From MAG-120531 sp041163765 (GTDB lineage: Bacteria > Bacteroidota > Bacteroidia > Flavobacteriales > Flavobacteriaceae): a DNA stretch of 33,187 nt. This document shows positions 24,294-31,859 of this stretch, piece after piece. The stretch is from the NCBI GenBank assembly GCA_041163765.1, contig JBEAQS010000019.1, positions 1-33,187 of the forward strand, read 5' to 3'. The position numbers were made by a program, and so were the translations under genes. The notes below the pieces were generated by a model. The model had not been told where the DNA came from and ran no database searches. It saw nothing but the letters and a program-made list of their open reading frames with translations. Position 1 is the stretch's first letter; each line of letters starts with the position of its first letter.

Positions 24294-25874
24294 TTAACTC
24301 AATTGCGCCTCTTTGATAGCACTGACATATCTTTTTAATTCTTTTTGAACTTTAGGGAAAAGCAATAGCAGCCCAATCATATTCGGAAACACCAAAGCTA
24401 GAATCATGGCGTCTGAAAACTTGATCACTGCGTCGAGCGTAGCACCTGCACCAATGACGATGAACGTCAGGAACAATACTTTGTATACCACATCGGCTAC
24501 TCTACCGCGTCCAAATAAATACTTCCAAGCTTGAAGTCCATAGTACGACCAGGAAATCATGGTGGAGAAGGCAAATAAAACAATCGCAAAGGTAAGCACG
24601 TACCTAAATCCAGGAATAACAGAGTCGTAGGCCATAGATGTCAGATCCACACCACCTATATAGGTTCCCGTAGCGTTCAATTGAACCGTGCTGCCTACGG
24701 CATTACCGTAATCAAAGGCATTGACATCCATATTAAAGAAAATAATCACCAAAGCAGTCATCGTACAAATGACCACTGTATCAATAAAGGGTTCTAAAAG
24801 GGCAACTACACCCTCACTAGCCGCATACTTAGTTTTCACCGCTGAGTGTGCAATCGCTGCTGAACCTGCACCTGCTTCATTGGAAAATGCAGCGCGTTGA
24901 AATCCAACAATAATAACCCCTACGATCCCACCTAAACCGGCTTGTGGGGTAAAGGCCCCCTCAAAAATCATAGTAAAAGCTGGTCCCACATATTGGATGT
25001 TGGCAAAAATAATGACTAGGGAAGCCAAGATGTATAAACCTGCCATAAACGGAACAATTTTCTCCGTAACCTTAGCGATTTGCTTGATACCGCCGATAAT
25101 AACAATACCAACCAACACGGCCAATATCAACCCGATGATTACCCCTATGGAACCACCTTCAAGGTTGAACATAGAAATTATTTGAACAGTAGCTTGGTTT
25201 GACTGGAAGGCATTGCCGCCACCAAAAGAAGCACCAACACAAAGGACAGCAAACAACACCCCGAGAAACTTCCCGATTTGTTTCCAGCCTAGTTCATTCA
25301 AACCGCGGGATAGATAATACATAGGTCCTCCATACACCACTCCGTTTTGGTCTACATCTCTGTATTTCACACCTAAAGTGCATTCAACAAATTTTGAAGA
25401 CATACCGATCAAACCGCAGACAATCATCCAAAAAGTAGCCCCTGGACCACCCATGGCAATAGCTACAGCAACACCTGCGATATTTCCTAAGCCAACCGTA
25501 CCTGAAACGGCGGTAGCTAAGGCTTGAAAATGACTCACTTCTCCATCTTTATCTTCAGGTGAAGAATTTTTTGGGTCGTGATCAACGGCATCGTATTTGC
25601 CTCTAACTGTGCGCAAGGCGAGTCCAAACTTAGAAATACTGGGAAACTTGAAGTAAATAGTAAAGAATGTAGCGCCCCCGATTAAGAGCAGTAGAACAAA
25701 AGGAACATTCATGGGGCCGACAGGAACAGTAGTTAGCACTAATGATTCCCACCAAGTAGCTATGGGCATAAATGCATCATTCACGCGTTCATCTAGGCCT
25801 TTTTCAACTTCCTGCGCCCAAGTGGTTAGTGGTAGAGCAAAAAGTAAAAAAGCCAGCAATCTAAATTTGTTCAT
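24294..25874 (-). CDS. Alanine:cation symporter (AGCS family)
   Basis: 526 residues from ATG 25874; an open extension of 19 residues upstream looks non-coding. About ten transmembrane helices; the family core is AVSGTVGLGNIAGVAVAIAMGGPGATFWMIVCGLIGMSSKFVECTLG, with GGPMYYLSRGL and GFQRAAFSNEAGAGSAAIAHSA further on. These are the ion and amino-acid binding helices of AGCS sodium/alanine symporters. Before the first core helix is a segment MNKFRLLAFLLFALPLTTWAQE that looks like a cleavable signal peptide, which is longer than in proteobacterial members. Inner membrane; alanine or glycine uptake with Na+ is likely. The HhH gene follows. Confidence 0.93.
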   Translation of the reverse strand: MNKFRLLAFLLFALPLTTWAQEVEKGLDERVNDAFMPIATWWESLVLTTVPVGPMNVPFVLLLLIGGATFFTIYFKFPSISKFGLALRTVRGKYDAVDHDPKNSSPEDKDGEVSHFQALATAVSGTVGLGNIAGVAVAIAMGGPGATFWMIVCGLIGMSSKFVECTLGVKYRDVDQNGVVYGGPMYYLSRGLNELGWKQIGKFLGVLFAVLCVGASFGGGNAFQSNQATVQIISMFNLEGGSIGVIIGLILAVLVGIVIIGGIKQIAKVTEKIVPFMAGLYILASLVIIFANIQYVGPAFTMIFEGAFTPQAGLGGIVGVIIVGFQRAAFSNEAGAGSAAIAHSAVKTKYAASEGVVALLEPFIDTVVICTMTALVIIFFNMDVNAFDYGNAVGSTVQLNATGTYIGGVDLTSMAYDSVIPGFRYVLTFAIVLFAFSTMISWSYYGLQAWKYLFGRGRVADVVYKVLFLTFIVIGAGATLDAVIKFSDAMILALVFPNMIGLLLLFPKVQKELKRYVSAIKEAQLS

Positions 25875-25969
25875 GGAGTTTTGGATTAGTTTCGTTTTGA
25901 ACGAGCAATATCCAAAAAAAAATCCGAGCAATCAAATTATCGCGCAGAAAGGCAGAAAATGCCCGACGA

Positions 25970-26974
25970 CTAAAAACTGAACACTTGATGCAAGGCATCT
26001 ATCTGTTCCGAACGCCCCAAAACGATAATCTTTCCCTGAGGATCCAGTAACTGGTCCGCTTCTGGGTTAATGGTGTATTGGCCCGATTCAGAGATATAAC
26101 CGATCACAGTACAACCGGTTTTATGACGCAGATTTAAGTCCCTTAGGGTAGCTGCACCCCGTTCATCGATCATAGTATCCAGGGAAATTTCCACCAAGTT
26201 GGTTTTCTCTTTACCCCCCATTCCCAAACGATCCATAAAAGTAATCAGGTCCGGATCAGCCACCAGAGAAGCCATGTGATCCCCTCCTATGCGCTCAGGA
26301 AGCACTACTTGGTCCGCTCCAGCCAAGGTCAGTTTTTTACACGCTGAGGGATCTGACGCTCTGCTGATGATCACCAATTCAGGGTTTAATTGACGCGCAG
26401 AAAGCACTAAATACAGGTTGGATGCGTCATCGGGTAAAGCCGCAATTAAGTATCCCGCACGCTCTATCCCAGCCGTGAGTAAAACGTCATCATCATTGGC
26501 ATCCCCTTGAATAAATACAATGTCTTTCCCTATGCGTTGTGCCACTGACTCGTTCTTGTCAATCACCACAAAAGGCATGTGAAACGACTGAAGTTTGGCC
26601 GCTACTTGCGCCCCATTTCTTCCGTATCCGCAAATAATTACCTGTTTTTCCATCCGACTAATTATTTTGGTTAGTTTCTTTTTTCTGAGTTGCAAGAGTG
26701 TATTGTTGGCCAAAAGTTCTTCTGTGATAGCGCGGAGCGAAAAACCGATGATAAACAAACTGGCCAGCAGCAGAAACATAGTGAAAATTCTCCCAGCAGG
26801 GCCCAGAGGGGTAATTTCTCCATACCCCACTGTGGTCACCGTAATCACTGACATGTATAACGCGTCTAACCACTTGAAATCGGAAATATACCTGTAGCCC
26901 AGCATACCCATGAAGATCAATGTGTTGAGCATGACCACTGAAAGCCATAGTTTAGATTTAAAAAAATCTTTCAT
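25970..26974 (-). CDS. Two-TM potassium channel with RCK (TrkA-N/TrkA-C) domains
   Basis: 334 residues. Two membrane helices flank a pore loop with selectivity filter TVGYG (residues 48-52; DALYMSVITVTTVGYGEITP). The second helix ends near residue 85. From residue 111 follows a Rossmann RCK/TrkA-N domain (QVIICGYGRNGAQVAAKL; VVIDKN; GDANDDDVL), then a TrkA-C domain (about 250-330). This is the MthK/Kch architecture: a ligand-gated K+ channel of the inner membrane. No internal Met after the pore is obvious, so I see no separate RCK start. It follows the PspC gene by 3 bases and is the last gene of the rhodanese-PspC-channel operon. Confidence 0.92.
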   Translation of the reverse strand: MKDFFKSKLWLSVVMLNTLIFMGMLGYRYISDFKWLDALYMSVITVTTVGYGEITPLGPAGRIFTMFLLLASLFIIGFSLRAITEELLANNTLLQLRKKKLTKIISRMEKQVIICGYGRNGAQVAAKLQSFHMPFVVIDKNESVAQRIGKDIVFIQGDANDDDVLLTAGIERAGYLIAALPDDASNLYLVLSARQLNPELVIISRASDPSACKKLTLAGADQVVLPERIGGDHMASLVADPDLITFMDRLGMGGKEKTNLVEISLDTMIDERGAATLRDLNLRHKTGCTVIGYISESGQYTINPEADQLLDPQGKIIVLGRSEQIDALHQVFSF

Positions 26975-26977
26975 GAG

Positions 26978-27199
26978 CTACAGATCAAATACTGAGGTTC
27001 TTTTAGCGTAAAATAAATCTTTGATTTTCATCACCACCCCGATAAATAGGTACAGGGCAAATCCCGCACCCAAGGTCATAAAACTGAAATAGATAAACAT
27101 CACGCGCATCAGCCGGGTACGAATACCCAACCGTTCACCTAATCGCTGAGCAATGCGAAAACCAAACTTCTGAAAAAAATGAATCAGGTTGACCAACAT
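26978..27199 (-). CDS. PspC-domain membrane protein
   Basis: 73 residues. The segment RIAQRLGERLGIRTRLMRVMFIYFSFMTLGAGFALYLFIGVVMKIKD is a PspC domain: a short amphipathic N-terminal part and a hydrophobic hairpin. In Gammaproteobacteria PspC senses membrane stress with PspB; in Bacteroidota the small stand-alone form has no defined role. Its ATG overlaps the stop of the rhodanese gene by one base (TAATG), and the K+ channel gene starts 3 bases after it, so the three are translated as one unit. Confidence 0.82.
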   Translation of the reverse strand: MLVNLIHFFQKFGFRIAQRLGERLGIRTRLMRVMFIYFSFMTLGAGFALYLFIGVVMKIKDLFYAKRTSVFDL

Positions 27200-27507
27200 T
27201 ACACTAGTGGCCCTTCCCAGCTCATCACACCGCCGAGCAGGTTATAAGCACGAGCTATACCCTTGGCATTCATCAACGCACAAGCTTGCCCACTTCGGTT
27301 TCCTGATCGGCAATAGACATAATATGATTTATTGGGATCTAGTTGTTCAACAGCTTGTATAAATGCAGGACCTCCAAAGATATCTATGTGCCGTGCACCC
27401 TCAATCATACCTTCAGCCACTTCATCAGCCGTTCTTACGTCGATGATCACTGCTTGATCATCGTTTTGAAGTTGTTCTCTCCAATTTTGTTGAGATAAAT
27501 CTGCCAT
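27199..27507 (-). CDS. Single-domain rhodanese-like protein
   Basis: 102 residues, one rhodanese domain. VIIDVRTADEVAEGMIEGARHI is the N-terminal CH2-like block; the active-site loop is CRSGNRSG with Cys66, which would carry the persulfide; it ends in LLGGVMSWEG. Sulfurtransferase or sulfur-carrier activity is likely and cytoplasmic, as there is no signal peptide. It is the first gene of the rhodanese-PspC-channel operon and is divergent from marR across a 123-base spacer that contains a -7 box (27525-27532, minus). Confidence 0.9.
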   Translation of the reverse strand: MADLSQQNWREQLQNDDQAVIIDVRTADEVAEGMIEGARHIDIFGGPAFIQAVEQLDPNKSYYVYCRSGNRSGQACALMNAKGIARAYNLLGGVMSWEGPLV

Positions 27508-27524
27508 AACTTATTTTTTTTATG

Positions 27525-27532
27525 CAAACCTA
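27525..27532 (-). promoter_or_regulatory. -7 box for the rhodanese operon
   Basis: TAGGTTTG on the minus strand matches TAnnTTTG, 17 bases before the rhodanese ATG. No clear -33 TTG was found at 17-20 bp. Confidence 0.45.
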
Positions 27533-27562
27533 GCTTTTTAGTTTACATCGATTGGTGACCAA

Positions 27563-27583
27563 AATTACAAAGTAATTCTTTGT
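27563..27583. repeat. Overlapping inverted repeats across the marR -33 box
   Basis: AATTAC-AAA-GTAATT (27563-27577) and ACAAAG-TAATT-CTTTGT (27567-27583) overlap; the second covers the -33 TTTG. Possible second binding site of the MarR regulator. Confidence 0.4.
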
Positions 27584-27608
27584 GATGTCAAAAATAGCAC
27601 TACATTTG
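27579..27608 (+). promoter_or_regulatory. Promoter of marR-yceI
   Basis: TTTG (27579-27582), 18 bases, then TACATTTG (27601-27608): an excellent Bacteroidota promoter, 22 bases before the MarR ATG. Confidence 0.75.
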
Positions 27609-27630
27609 TACCTACAAATTTTGTAGATAC
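27608..27630. promoter_or_regulatory. Palindromic operator candidate in the marR 5' region
   Basis: CTACAAA-T-TTTGTAG (27612-27626) is a perfect inverted repeat, extended by GTA/TAC to 23 bases with one mismatch. It lies directly between the -7 box and the ATG, where a bound repressor would block transcription. MarR proteins usually autoregulate through such 16-24 bp palindromes. Confidence 0.6.
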
Positions 27631-28089
27631 ATGAATGTAGAAGAAATCATAAAAGCGTCAAAGCCTATTGCTCCCAGAGCGCGCATAGGACTTTTGATTC
27701 ATATGGTGCACACCCACATTCAGGAAAATCTATTGGATTCACTAAAGCCCTTCGATATCAGTTTAGCGCAATTCAATGTACTCCGAATATTAAAAGGGTA
27801 CGGAGATACTGCCTACATGGAAACGCTTAATGAACGTATGATTCATAAAAGCAGCAACACCACAAGAGTCGTGGACAAATTAATTGCCAAAGGACTGGTA
27901 GAACGCAAGGTATGCTCCGAAAACAGAAGAAAAATTGAAGTGCGCATCACTCAGGATGGAATTTCATTGCTCGCACAACTTTCAATAGCTATAGCAGAAG
28001 CAGAAGCACTGCTCACACAGTCACTAAGTCTGGATGAGCTAGCACAATTAACCCAATTATTAAACAAATTTAAACCCAAAACAACATGA
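27631..28089 (+). CDS. MarR family transcriptional regulator
   Basis: 152 residues with the MarR winged helix-turn-helix: a dimerising N-terminal helix (RIGLLIHMVHTHIQENLLDSLKPFDISLAQFNVLRIL), recognition helix region (NERMIHKSSNTTRVVDKLIAKGLVERK) and wing (SENRRKIEVRIT), then long C-terminal dimer helices. It contains one cysteine (VCSENR) at the wing base. The gene has its own strong promoter with palindromes over and after it, and its stop overlaps the YceI start by four bases (ATGA). It probably represses itself and yceI; the inducer is unknown. Confidence 0.9.
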   Translation: MNVEEIIKASKPIAPRARIGLLIHMVHTHIQENLLDSLKPFDISLAQFNVLRILKGYGDTAYMETLNERMIHKSSNTTRVVDKLIAKGLVERKVCSENRRKIEVRITQDGISLLAQLSIAIAEAEALLTQSLSLDELAQLTQLLNKFKPKTT

Positions 28090-28694
28090 AAAAAGGATTA
28101 TTAATTGCAGGAATTGCTATGATGTTTGTCGCTTGTGGCGCCAAAAAAGAAAACCAAGAAGAAGCTGCCGTTGCTGTTGAAGCAACAACCAACAACACGG
28201 TGGTTGTGAAGGCTGATGAAAGCCAAGTATTTTGGAAAGGGTACAAAGTAACTGGTCAACATGAAGGCACTATAGCGTTAACTGAAGGTAATTTAACATT
28301 TGCCGATCAAGTACTTACTGGAGGTTCTTTCACTGTAGACATGTCTAGTCTGGCAGCCACCGACTTAGATGGCGAAATGAAAGGGAAATTGGAAGGGCAC
28401 TTGAAATCGGATGATTTCTTTGGAACAGAAGCGCATCCTACTGCCCAATTGGTGATTACTCAAGTAGGTGTCGATGCTGCTGGCGGATACCAAGTAACCG
28501 GAGATTTAACCATCAAAGGCATCACTCAGCCTGTAAGTTTCCCGATGACCATAGCGGAAAACACAGCCAAAGCATCGTTAAAAATTGACCGTACTTTATA
28601 CGATATTCGTTACGGATCTAACAATTTCTTTGAAAACTTGGGTGACAAAGCAATCAACAATGAATTTGATTTAGAAGTAACCCTTCAATTTTAA
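28086..28694 (+). CDS. YceI family lipoprotein
   Basis: 202 residues. The lipoprotein signal MKKGLLIAGIAMMFVAC has the lipidated cysteine at residue 17, then a linker rich in Glu, Ala and Thr. Residues about 40-202 are a YceI lipocalin-like barrel (VFWKGYKVTGQHEGTIALTEGNL, LEGHLKSDDFFGTEAHPTAQLVI, GDLTIKGITQPVSFPMTI, DRTLYDIRYGSNNFFENLGDKAINNEFDLEVTLQF). The family binds polyisoprenoid-type lipids. Coupled to MarR by an ATGA overlap. The trp promoter begins within 9 bases after the stop codon. Confidence 0.92.
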   Translation: MKKGLLIAGIAMMFVACGAKKENQEEAAVAVEATTNNTVVVKADESQVFWKGYKVTGQHEGTIALTEGNLTFADQVLTGGSFTVDMSSLAATDLDGEMKGKLEGHLKSDDFFGTEAHPTAQLVITQVGVDAAGGYQVTGDLTIKGITQPVSFPMTIAENTAKASLKIDRTLYDIRYGSNNFFENLGDKAINNEFDLEVTLQF

Positions 28695-28702
28695 AGGAAT
28701 AC

Positions 28703-28732
28703 TTGTTTTTTTGTACAGGTTACTTATCTTTG
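28703..28732 (+). promoter_or_regulatory. trp operon promoter
   Basis: TTG (28703-28705), 19 bases, then TATCTTTG (28725-28732), an excellent -33/-7 pair. The leader peptide ATG starts only 5 bases after the -7 box. Confidence 0.75.
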
Positions 28733-28737
28733 ATGCC

Positions 28738-28794
28738 ATGAACAACAAAAACAAATTTTCTTGGTGGTGGAACAACTTACAGCAAAACCTGTGA
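28738..28794 (+). CDS. trpL: trp operon leader peptide
   Basis: An 18-codon reading frame, MNNKNKFSWWWNNLQQNL, with three tandem TGG codons at 28762-28770 and stop TGA at 28792-28794. A run of Trp codons, placed between a promoter and an intrinsic terminator and upstream of trpE, is the hallmark of ribosome-mediated attenuation: scarce charged tRNA-Trp stalls the ribosome at WWW. The peptide itself probably has no function. The ATG lies 5 bases after the -7 box, so the message may be nearly leaderless. No Shine-Dalgarno sequence. Confidence 0.9.
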   Translation: MNNKNKFSWWWNNLQQNL

Positions 28795-28829
28795 GCAAAC
28801 CCTACTGTATAACCATACTAAGGCTTGTC
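28795..28829 (+). promoter_or_regulatory. Putative trp antiterminator helix
   Basis: The arm starting right after the leader stop (GCAAACCCTA, 28795-28804) can pair imperfectly with TAAGGCTTGT (28819-28828), with GTAT/ATAC (28807-28810 and 28815-28818) at the tip. This uses the 5' arm of the terminator, so the two structures exclude each other. Drawn by eye, with two mismatches and a 2-base bulge. Confidence 0.55.
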
Positions 28830-28850
28830 TTCACGACAAGCCTTTTTTCT
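28820..28850 (+). terminator. trp attenuator terminator
   Basis: AAGGCTTGTC (28820-28829) and GACAAGCCTT (28835-28844) form a perfect 10-bp stem with a 5-base loop, followed by a T-run (28843-28848, TTTTTTCT). It lies between the leader peptide stop and trpE (ATG at 28865). Confidence 0.93.
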
Positions 28851-28864
28851 TTAATAACCCTGCT

Positions 28865-30268
28865 ATGAAAATCCATCGTCTTAAAACTGACTACCAGAAA
28901 TTACTGGCTGATACACTGACTCCGGTGAGTGTTTACCTGAAAATCAGAGATCGATTTGCCCAAAGTATTTTGTTGGAGAGCAGTGATTATCACGCCAATG
29001 ACAATAGTTTTTCCTACATCTGCTGTCAGCCGATTGCCTGGATCAAAATTGAAGGTGATCAAGTAGAGGAACGGTTTCCGGATGGAAGCTTACAAAACTA
29101 TGTGTTAGAAAGCAGGAAAAGTGTACCCGATATTATGGCCCGATTCAGCACCTCATTTGCCGTAGACGGTCCTGGGTTTAAATTTATCAATCACGGTCTA
29201 TTTGGGTATATGGCTTATGACAGCGTCCGCTATTTCGAGGATATATCCATAGAAAAAAAAGAGGCAGAAACGACTATTCCAGATGTGTACTATGCCGTTT
29301 ACCAAAACATCATTGCCATCAATCATTTTAACAACGAAGCTTTTTTGTTTTGTCATCACACCGAGGATCAGACAAGTAATCTAGCTGAACTAAGTGGTTG
29401 GATTCAGGTGCCGTCATTTCCCAGTTATCCATTTAAACTAGTGGGTGAACAAAAAACCAATGTGGCTGATCAAGAATTTAAGGCATTGGTAGATTTGGCA
29501 AAAACACATTGCCAACGAGGAGATGTATTTCAATTGGTACTCTCCAGAAGATTTGAACAACCATTTCAAGGCGATGAATTTAACGTGTATAGAGCATTAA
29601 GAACGATCAATCCTTCCCCCTATTTATTCTATTTTGACTACGGAAATTTTAAATTATTGGGCAGCTCTCCGGAAGCTCAATTAGTCGTAAAAAACGATTT
29701 ATGCGAAATTCACCCCATTGCGGGCACCTTCCGCAGAACAGGAAATGATGAACAAGACGCGGAGCTAGCCAAAAAACTCAGCGAAGACGCTAAAGAAAAT
29801 GCGGAGCATGTAATGCTGGTTGATCTTGCGCGCAATGATTTGAGCAGACACGGCCGAATAGTTCAGGTGGAAACCTATAAAGAAGTTCAATTTTTCTCGC
29901 ATGTGATCCATTTAGTCTCCAAAGTAACCGGAAGAAAAAAACCCGAGGTGCCCACCATGAACGTGGTGGCCGATACATTTCCCGCAGGGACTTTAAGCGG
30001 TGCTCCCAAGCACAAAGCCATGGAGCTGATCGAGCGCTATGAACCCACCCCAAGAGGATATTATGGGGGCGCCATTGGATTTATGGATTTTTCCGGAAAT
30101 TTTAACCACGCTATCATGATACGCACCTTTTTAAGCAAGAACCAAACCCTCTACTTTCAAGCAGGCGCTGGTATTGTTGCTGCATCAAGCGCTGAAGCTG
30201 AGAACCAAGAAACCTATAACAAACTAGGTGCTTTACAAAAAGCATTAACCATGGCAGAAGGCCTTTAA
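28865..30268 (+). CDS. trpE: Anthranilate synthase component I
   Basis: 467 residues, chorismate-binding family. The N-terminal LLESS motif (residues 36-40) is the tryptophan feedback site; the C-terminal catalytic block has PYLFYFDYGNFKLLGSSPEA, HPIAGTFRRTG, MLVDLARNDLSR, TFPAGTLSGAPKHKAMELI, GYYGGAIG and IVAASSAEAENQET. It makes anthranilate from chorismate with ammonia from TrpG. First gene of the trp operon; expression is set by the leader attenuator in front of it, and enzyme activity likely by Trp binding. Four bases separate its stop from trpG. Confidence 0.97.
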   Translation: MKIHRLKTDYQKLLADTLTPVSVYLKIRDRFAQSILLESSDYHANDNSFSYICCQPIAWIKIEGDQVEERFPDGSLQNYVLESRKSVPDIMARFSTSFAVDGPGFKFINHGLFGYMAYDSVRYFEDISIEKKEAETTIPDVYYAVYQNIIAINHFNNEAFLFCHHTEDQTSNLAELSGWIQVPSFPSYPFKLVGEQKTNVADQEFKALVDLAKTHCQRGDVFQLVLSRRFEQPFQGDEFNVYRALRTINPSPYLFYFDYGNFKLLGSSPEAQLVVKNDLCEIHPIAGTFRRTGNDEQDAELAKKLSEDAKENAEHVMLVDLARNDLSRHGRIVQVETYKEVQFFSHVIHLVSKVTGRKKPEVPTMNVVADTFPAGTLSGAPKHKAMELIERYEPTPRGYYGGAIGFMDFSGNFNHAIMIRTFLSKNQTLYFQAGAGIVAASSAEAENQETYNKLGALQKALTMAEGL

Positions 30269-30272
30269 GGAG

Positions 30273-30851
30273 ATGAAAGAAATACTTGTTATCGACAACT
30301 ACGACAGTTTTACCTATAACTTGGTCCACCACCTCGAAGCGTTAGGCGCCCGTGTACACGTGGTGCGCAATGACCAAATCACCCTGGAGGAAATAGCCCC
30401 ATACAACCACATCGTTCTATCTCCAGGTCCCGGAATTCCAGATGAAGCTGGTCTGCTCAAAGCTATTATCCAGCAATACGCGCCCACCAAGGCTATTTTG
30501 GGTGTGTGCCTGGGACAACAAGCCATAGCTGAAGTGTTTGGAGGAAGCTTGACCAACCTCAGTCAAGTGTATCACGGCATAGGCACCCCGATCGACATAG
30601 ATTCCTCCGAACCGATGTTCCAAGGTCTACCCCATCAAATAAACGTGGGGAGATATCATTCCTGGGTAGTGAATCAAAGTGATTTGCCTGCGGCACTTCG
30701 CGTTACTGCTCGGGACTTAAATGGGCAAATCATGGCCATCCGACACAGGGAATATGAAGTTTGTGCCGTACAGTTTCATCCTGAGTCGATTCTTACCCCC
30801 GATGGGGCACACATGCTTTCTCAATGGCTGAAACACACCAAATACTTTTAG
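30273..30851 (+). CDS. trpG: Anthranilate synthase component II (glutamine amidotransferase)
   Basis: 192 residues. Class I amidotransferase: SPGPGIPDEAG oxyanion region, nucleophile Cys79 in GVCLGQQAIAE, and His169/Glu171 in FHPES. It supplies ammonia from glutamine to TrpE. Not fused to TrpE or TrpD. Such subunits can also serve aminodeoxychorismate synthase (PabA), but the trp operon position supports TrpG. It starts 4 bases after trpE; trpD starts 3 bases after it. Confidence 0.96.
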   Translation: MKEILVIDNYDSFTYNLVHHLEALGARVHVVRNDQITLEEIAPYNHIVLSPGPGIPDEAGLLKAIIQQYAPTKAILGVCLGQQAIAEVFGGSLTNLSQVYHGIGTPIDIDSSEPMFQGLPHQINVGRYHSWVVNQSDLPAALRVTARDLNGQIMAIRHREYEVCAVQFHPESILTPDGAHMLSQWLKHTKYF

Positions 30852-30854
30852 CGG

Positions 30855-31859
30855 ATGAAGACCCTACTGAATCAATTGACCCAACACCAGCAACTAACCA
30901 AAGAGTCAGCCAAGGAAGTATTGACCCAAATCGCTCATGGCCAATACTCAGAATCTGAGATCGCCGCTTTTTTGACTGTATACATGATGCGCAGTATCCG
31001 TATTGAGGAATTAGCTGGATTTCGGGATGCTCTGTTGGAGCTTTGTATACCCATAGACTTGTCGGCATACACTCCTATCGACCTCTGTGGCACTGGAGGT
31101 GACGGTAAAGACACCTTTAATATTTCAACGCTTGCCTCTTTTGTCACTGCTGGAGCAGGTATACACGTAGCCAAACACGGTAATTATGGGGTTTCGTCTG
31201 CTTGTGGGTCAAGCAATGTACTCGAAGCCTTGGGCATTAAATTTAGTGCTGATGAGGCGTTTTTGCGCAGTTGTATCGAAAAGGCAGGTATCTGTGTGCT
31301 GCACGCTCCACTTTTTCACCCGGCCATGAAACAGGTGGCTCCTGTGCGCAGAAGTCTTGGTGTAAAAACTTTTTTCAATATGCTGGGACCTATGGTCAAC
31401 CCTTCAAGACCGACGTATCAGCTGGTGGGCGTTTTTCAACTAGAACTAGCCCGGATGTATCAATACCTATATCAAAAAGACCAAATACACTACACCATAG
31501 TACATGCGCTAGATGGGTATGATGAAATCTCCTTGACCGGTAGTGCGAAAATCATCACTCCCCGAGGTGAGTCTATATTAAATCCCCTGGATTTTAAAGC
31601 CCAACTTTGGAAAATGAGCGATATTACAGGGGGGGATGGCGTGGAAGATGCCGCAAAAATTTTCCTAGAGGTACTCAAAGGACAAGGCACCCAAGCGCAA
31701 AACGAAGTGGTTTGTGCCAATGCCGCATTGGCCATTTCCACGGTCAAAGGATGCAGTATAGCTCATGCCGTAGATCTAGCCGTAGAAAGCCTAAAGTCTG
31801 GGAGCGCTCACCAATCATTTATTGAATTGCAAAATATATCAAAGTCATGGATATCCTAA
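30855..31859 (+). CDS. trpD: Anthranilate phosphoribosyltransferase
   Basis: 334 residues, usual length. Transfers phosphoribosyl from PRPP to anthranilate. The glycine-rich PRPP loop is CGTGGDGKDTFNIST, followed by KHGNYGVSSACGSSNVLEALG, which carries the anthranilate and phosphate contacts; HPAMKQVAPVRRSLGVKTFFNMLGPMVNP is the second anthranilate-site block. The ATG directly follows trpG after 3 bases, and its end overlaps trpC by 13 bases, so translation is coupled. Confidence 0.97.
   Translation: MKTLLNQLTQHQQLTKESAKEVLTQIAHGQYSESEIAAFLTVYMMRSIRIEELAGFRDALLELCIPIDLSAYTPIDLCGTGGDGKDTFNISTLASFVTAGAGIHVAKHGNYGVSSACGSSNVLEALGIKFSADEAFLRSCIEKAGICVLHAPLFHPAMKQVAPVRRSLGVKTFFNMLGPMVNPSRPTYQLVGVFQLELARMYQYLYQKDQIHYTIVHALDGYDEISLTGSAKIITPRGESILNPLDFKAQLWKMSDITGGDGVEDAAKIFLEVLKGQGTQAQNEVVCANAALAISTVKGCSIAHAVDLAVESLKSGSAHQSFIELQNISKSWIS

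Noticed and set aside
30267..30275. AAGGAG directly before the trpG ATG as a Shine-Dalgarno sequence.
   Set aside because: There is no spacing between the motif and the start codon, and part of it is the trpE stop codon, so it is most likely chance.
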